From Lepas anatifera (taxonomy: Eukaryota > Arthropoda > Thecostraca > Lepadidae): 64,000 nucleotides of DNA. Both the position numbers and the translations under genes were made by a program. Where the stretch lies: contig JAOTON010001136.1 of NCBI GenBank assembly GCA_034440635.1, forward strand, positions 496,001-560,000, read 5' to 3'. Positions 59,811-64,000 of the stretch are shown piece after piece. Position 1 is the stretch's first letter; each line of letters starts with the position of its first letter. A model generated the notes under the pieces. That model was not told the DNA's origin. It was given only the letters and a program-made list of their open reading frames with translations, and made no database searches.

Positions 59811-61260
59811 CAAAATAACGCCCCAACAGCCATTATTATCTCATGGAGCAGCAAAATGCTGTCGAGTGAGCTGGAATCATCAACTTTCAATTTGGCTGCG
59901 CCGCCTTTGATAACAACCACTCTGATCACTTACAATACCAGAACTAATGAAAACGCCTAGGAACCTCTGGCCGCAGAGTCGACCAATCCGGATCAACTAT
60001 AATCTCGGTAAGAATCCACACCGGATGCCACCAAACAGCTGTCAAATCAATTACCAGTAATTACATCGGCCGCGCAACGCCGGCTTACAAGACAAATCGG
60101 CCCGGGGTGCGGGCGGCACCGGCCGCGATCCCCTGGCTGAAGCAGGCCACGGCCAGGGGGTCCAATTCAATCAGCCGAGGTGTGGGGAGGGGGCGGCGCT
60201 GGGCCCGCCGCCAGAAATTGTATCCGCACACTGGCCGCTCCAGATGGCGTGTCCCTGACACGAGGTAATTCGAATGATCTGCGTGGGCTCGTCAAGATCA
60301 CACTACACAGGGCCCAGAGAATTTGTGGGATGCACACGAGACAGTTGGATTTCGGAAGATATTTTCTAGGCCGCTAGGGAAGAGATGTATACTCAAATAA
60401 TCAGGTCAGTATAGGGCGGAAATAAACATGGGGTGGCGTGGAGTACACAAAAAAACATTGGTGTGGAGTGGGTCGAATTCCACTTGTTTCATCTCGACCA
60501 TTAGTTGCCTATTCACCATTACCATGTGAGAGACTGTTGCCGCGATACATGAAACCTGATCTGGGAGAAACGGATTCTTCAAGAAGAGAGACAAATATAT
60601 TCCGCATGGATGCCACCACAGTATTTCCAGAAAGTTATCAAGATATGCATCGACCCAGAATGCCCTGGCAAGTCCATTTGGCCGCAGAGTTCCAACTAAA
60701 GTAGACGGCCATGATACACCTGACTTCTTCCAGGCCATCTTTACGGTACATTATCCAAGGCCTCAGTAGCGCGCTGACGTCCCGTCACACCCAATGCTTC
60801 TAGACTTTTGAGGCCAAAGAACATATCTAACAACGAAGAGCAGAATTACATGGAAAGGAAGGGCTACCTGACAGTTCCTGCATGTGTTGGCACTGAACAG
60901 AATGCTGCGGCAAAGAAAGGACAGATCCCAATTCAGCAAATATTCTATGTTTTCTAGACAAACTTAGGCAAATCTGTTTGCATCCCATGATTATCAATAA
61001 AATTCCAATGCATACAGTAAGAATACAGCTAAAGTCACAAAAATTACCACACAGGGTCTGTAGCCAATCCAATCCACTGATGGATGAGGCTTGATTCGAT
61101 GTCCTTCCCGATATTCAATCCATGATACAGTCTAGCACCAAGTGCCAAAACATGGGACAAAGCACACAGCTTGTAGTGACTGAGGATGGTGTTTACGAGC
61201 TAGATGAACCTGTAGTTTCTCAGAAAAAGAACGAGTCATTTTTGCTAGTCTGCCGGACTT
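59811..61260. other. Unique non-coding sequence
   Basis: 60080-60220 is GC-rich. The rest is mixed composition with no recognised gene on either strand. Confidence 0.5.
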
Positions 61261-61680
61261 TTAAAGGGAATGTGGCACCTTGGTCGAATCCCGGAATTTA
61301 GTGTAATTGGTGTACTTTTGCCGAGAATAATCAAACCACTCGTGATTTCTCTGAAACAAATGTACAATAAGATCAATATTTTGATTTGTAAATACTTTCT
61401 AGGAAAGAAATAAATATCTGCCTGTGGATAATTCTTATCTGGCAACCACTACCATACTCGAAACGCTTCAGGGCTTCGATTCGCTGATGCTCATCGTGAC
61501 GTTGCATATGTCGTCCCACAGCCATGCAACTGTGGCCTACTGCTAAGGGTACTGGGGTCTTGCTGGTACGTTTTGCTTTTTCGGAAATCTCGGTTCCAAG
61601 ACAATGATTTTGGTCCGGTTTTCGCTTTAACTTGGCTATCTCGTTAAAATTACGTTATGAAGGTGCCACATTCCATTTAA
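61261..61680. mobile_element. 420-bp TTAA-flanked MITE with perfect TIR core
   Basis: The left end is TTAAAGGGAATGTGGCACCT and the right end, reverse-complemented, is TTAAATGGAATGTGGCACCT, matching at 19 of 20 bases and followed by a further shared T. TTAA at both ends fits a piggyBac-type target duplication, although the termini begin AGGG rather than CCC. It is a different family from A/B/C. Related left ends occur at 22508 and (13 bases only) at 23591. No coding capacity. Confidence 0.87.
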
Positions 61681-64000
61681 GCATCACAATTTTAGTATAA
61701 ATTTGTCTAAGAAATGTCAGCCTAAAGATCAGGAACTCTTGGGTCGTTTTCATATATCGTCGCTTCATATTGCGTTTCAATGCCTTCAAATCCGGAGATG
61801 GCCTACGCCAGGGCTACGCAACAGAATTACGCCACGCTACGATTCACGGTGGGCCTAACTTCTGCTATACAGAATCACGTTGCGGCATTTTCATGGACTT
61901 TGGTGTAGCAGAAAGACGGAATAACAGACTAAAGAATATATCACTCTACGGTATTCAGCGAGATATTCTGCGGTATCTCTGAAAATATACCTGAAAATTG
62001 CAGAGTTCAAGAGGTGGCCGAAATCATCGAGTTGTGACAAATTTTCCCAAATCAAATACATACTTCAATGAAGCAGCGAAATTACTTTGGAGCAGACCGC
62101 ATCACCCGAATAGAAGTCACCCGGTATGCATATTCTGGCAAGCTCAGCGCTCGTCCTCCTGCCGTCGGAATCACGGAGGCTCTGCTGGCGAGGATAAGCT
62201 GCAGTGTCTGCAATTACCATGCTAGTTGTCTGTTCAAGATTATACAGTGTGCACTGTTGTGGCACAGGTCGGGAACATGCTTCTCATAGCTGCACTGTCT
62301 AAAGATGGGGAGCAGAATTCGCCCCCACTCATCGAGCATCTGAAGTATGGACCATCTGGGGTCGCTGCGGGCTCTTCTGAGAATAATATACGTATCGCTG
62401 TGATATTTTGGCAACGGGTCATTGAAAAATAGTATCAGTATTTCTTAAACCTGATCCCGAAATGAAAACAGATAGGACGTGTCCCATTTACCACTTACTG
62501 ATACAGCTTTGAACTGCTTACTTATAACAAGTTCTTTGTGTAGGTAAAACGTTGGAACTGGCCATCTTGAAGCCACGTTATTGATTCTCAGTACCAATTT
62601 AGGGCTGCTGGTTTGCATACGCCCTCAGATTTGTACACCAATGAGGTTTCTACGATGTTTGTTTCCGGGAATCTATCTCGAAAGTCCTCATCAGCAGAAA
62701 ACTTTTCCATAGCGATGTTTAAGTTTTAAAGTAGGTCAAATGTAATCTTAACGATAACTGATTATTGTGCTCGGGTACTCGCGCTAGTCGAGACGCGAAC
62801 TTAGGTCACTCAGACTTTTGCTGATTAATTTCTACTACTTTTCCTATTTTTTGCGAAATAACAATGTATCCAAGAAAAACAGACTCAGCTAGAAAACAGG
62901 AAAATAGTTTTTACGAACATCTTTTTCTATGGTTTTATTTCGACGTTTGAGTCCAAAAACATGCACATTCAAGCAAACACCAGCCTCACACCAAGGTGGC
63001 TGTCTCCCCGAACTCACATCACGGAACGTCTCACATTAATGGTTTGTTCCTCTTCCTTCAACCAGTTCTCGAGGTATCTACACACCTCTGTAAATACAAG
63101 TGCTCGAATGCAGCCCACTTTTTCGGCCATACACAACATATACTTAGTGAAAATAAATGAAAAACTGTTGGTTTTTTCTGTCAGCGTGTGCATTTTCTTG
63201 TGTTTAGATATTTCAGTGCACGTATTGAAAGTATTCATTTGTGGTGTGCTGCTTTTTCAGCCTTTCTAGTCATGACGTAGTATTTTGTCAATGTCTCCCC
63301 ACTTATCTCTGAAAGAGCTCCATTCACCTTTTAAACGCGCGTGGTTTAACTCTCTCTTCCTCAATTTTCAAAAAGTTAATGAAATGCCGTACCTTTGGTG
63401 GTCTCTTAAAATTTCAGGACTTGTAAATAGTTATTTTGACCATAATTATAACTACTACCTCGATCTTGGTGCAATTCTCTAAAGAGGTGATGAGGCATTT
63501 TGACTTTGAAAATATAAAATCTCTATCAAATTAAGAGAATATATATTTGCATCTTTGGGATTAAGTTTTGATCCACAGAACAAGCACAGAACAGGGGAAC
63601 GGCCGTTTAAAGTTTAGAGATGAACTATTTGTTACTACTAGTATTTAAAGTCCATCTGTATGCTATGAAAAAAAACGTGAGGCAAAATGTAACTTTGCAC
63701 TTTCAGCACGTCCAATTATTCGTAGAAATATATTTGTTGCAATTATTCTTGATATGATTTTTAAAGAAATGATGACACGATTTCAAAGAAAAGAAATTAT
63801 TTTCAAAGAAGAAATATATACACTCCTTCTCTCACGCTTCTGGAGTGTCAATTTTTCATGGACATTGGCATTGTTTGATGGTAGTAAACCAACTCTCGAT
63901 ACGCTTGTCTCGAGCTATTTAAATTTGTGGTAATCAGCCTTAGTTGGTAATTCATAACTGGGTGTGTTAATTTCAAATGGGTTGAATTATTTTTGAATAT
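61681..64000. other. Unique AT-rich sequence
   Basis: No gene or repeat is recognised. Open frames are all under about 105 codons and overlap on opposite strands. Confidence 0.5.

Overview
This window looks like intergenic or intronic DNA from an animal nuclear genome. It has no recognisable protein-coding gene, rRNA, tRNA or CRISPR array. Open reading frames are short (195 codons or fewer outside the simple repeats). The longer ones lie in GC-rich patches or in tandem repeats with a period near a multiple of three, and none shows a family motif I recognise. Very long dinucleotide repeats, non-autonomous DNA transposons of several superfamilies, a retroposed SINE-like scrap with a target-site duplication, and plentiful CpG outside one block point to an invertebrate metazoan. 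A crustacean or other marine invertebrate is plausible, but that is inference.

Layout. 1-16.6 kb: (AG)n and a 590-bp TA/TATG/TG microsatellite, a 5-copy 76-bp minisatellite, hAT-type MITEs (4.4, 8.4, 10.6, 13.0 kb; the 10.6-kb copy has a perfect 8-bp target duplication) and a 190-bp duplication between TA tracts at 14 kb. 16.6-19 kb: a 1.03-kb TTAA-flanked element (copy A), then a 22-unit GC-rich minisatellite with a 10-monomer higher-order repeat. 19-32 kb: fragments of a second TTAA-flanked MITE family, an A-rich tract, a 209-bp tandem repeat, the SINE-like insertion, a degenerate 21-bp minisatellite and a strongly CpG-depleted block of about 1.6 kb. 32-41 kb: a PIF/Harbinger-like MITE, a 107-bp tandem array with a full CRE palindrome in every unit, and copy C of the A family. 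41-64 kb: mostly unique sequence with CpG-rich, possibly promoter or enhancer-like patches, a 13-unit minisatellite carrying TGACGTGG, copy B of the A family in inverted orientation, and a complete 420-bp TTAA MITE.

The most notable signal is the A/B/C family. These are TTAA-bounded, non-coding elements full of AGGTCA/TGACCT hexamers: 19 exact copies in A, 19 in B and 12 in the diverged C, against about 0.5 expected per kb. Many sit 10 bp apart, which is the DR4 arrangement bound by nuclear receptors. A mobile element family that spreads phased nuclear-receptor half-sites would be unusual. Two tandem arrays independently carry bZIP-type sites (TGACGTCA and TGACGTGG). Binding and regulatory function are inferred from sequence only.
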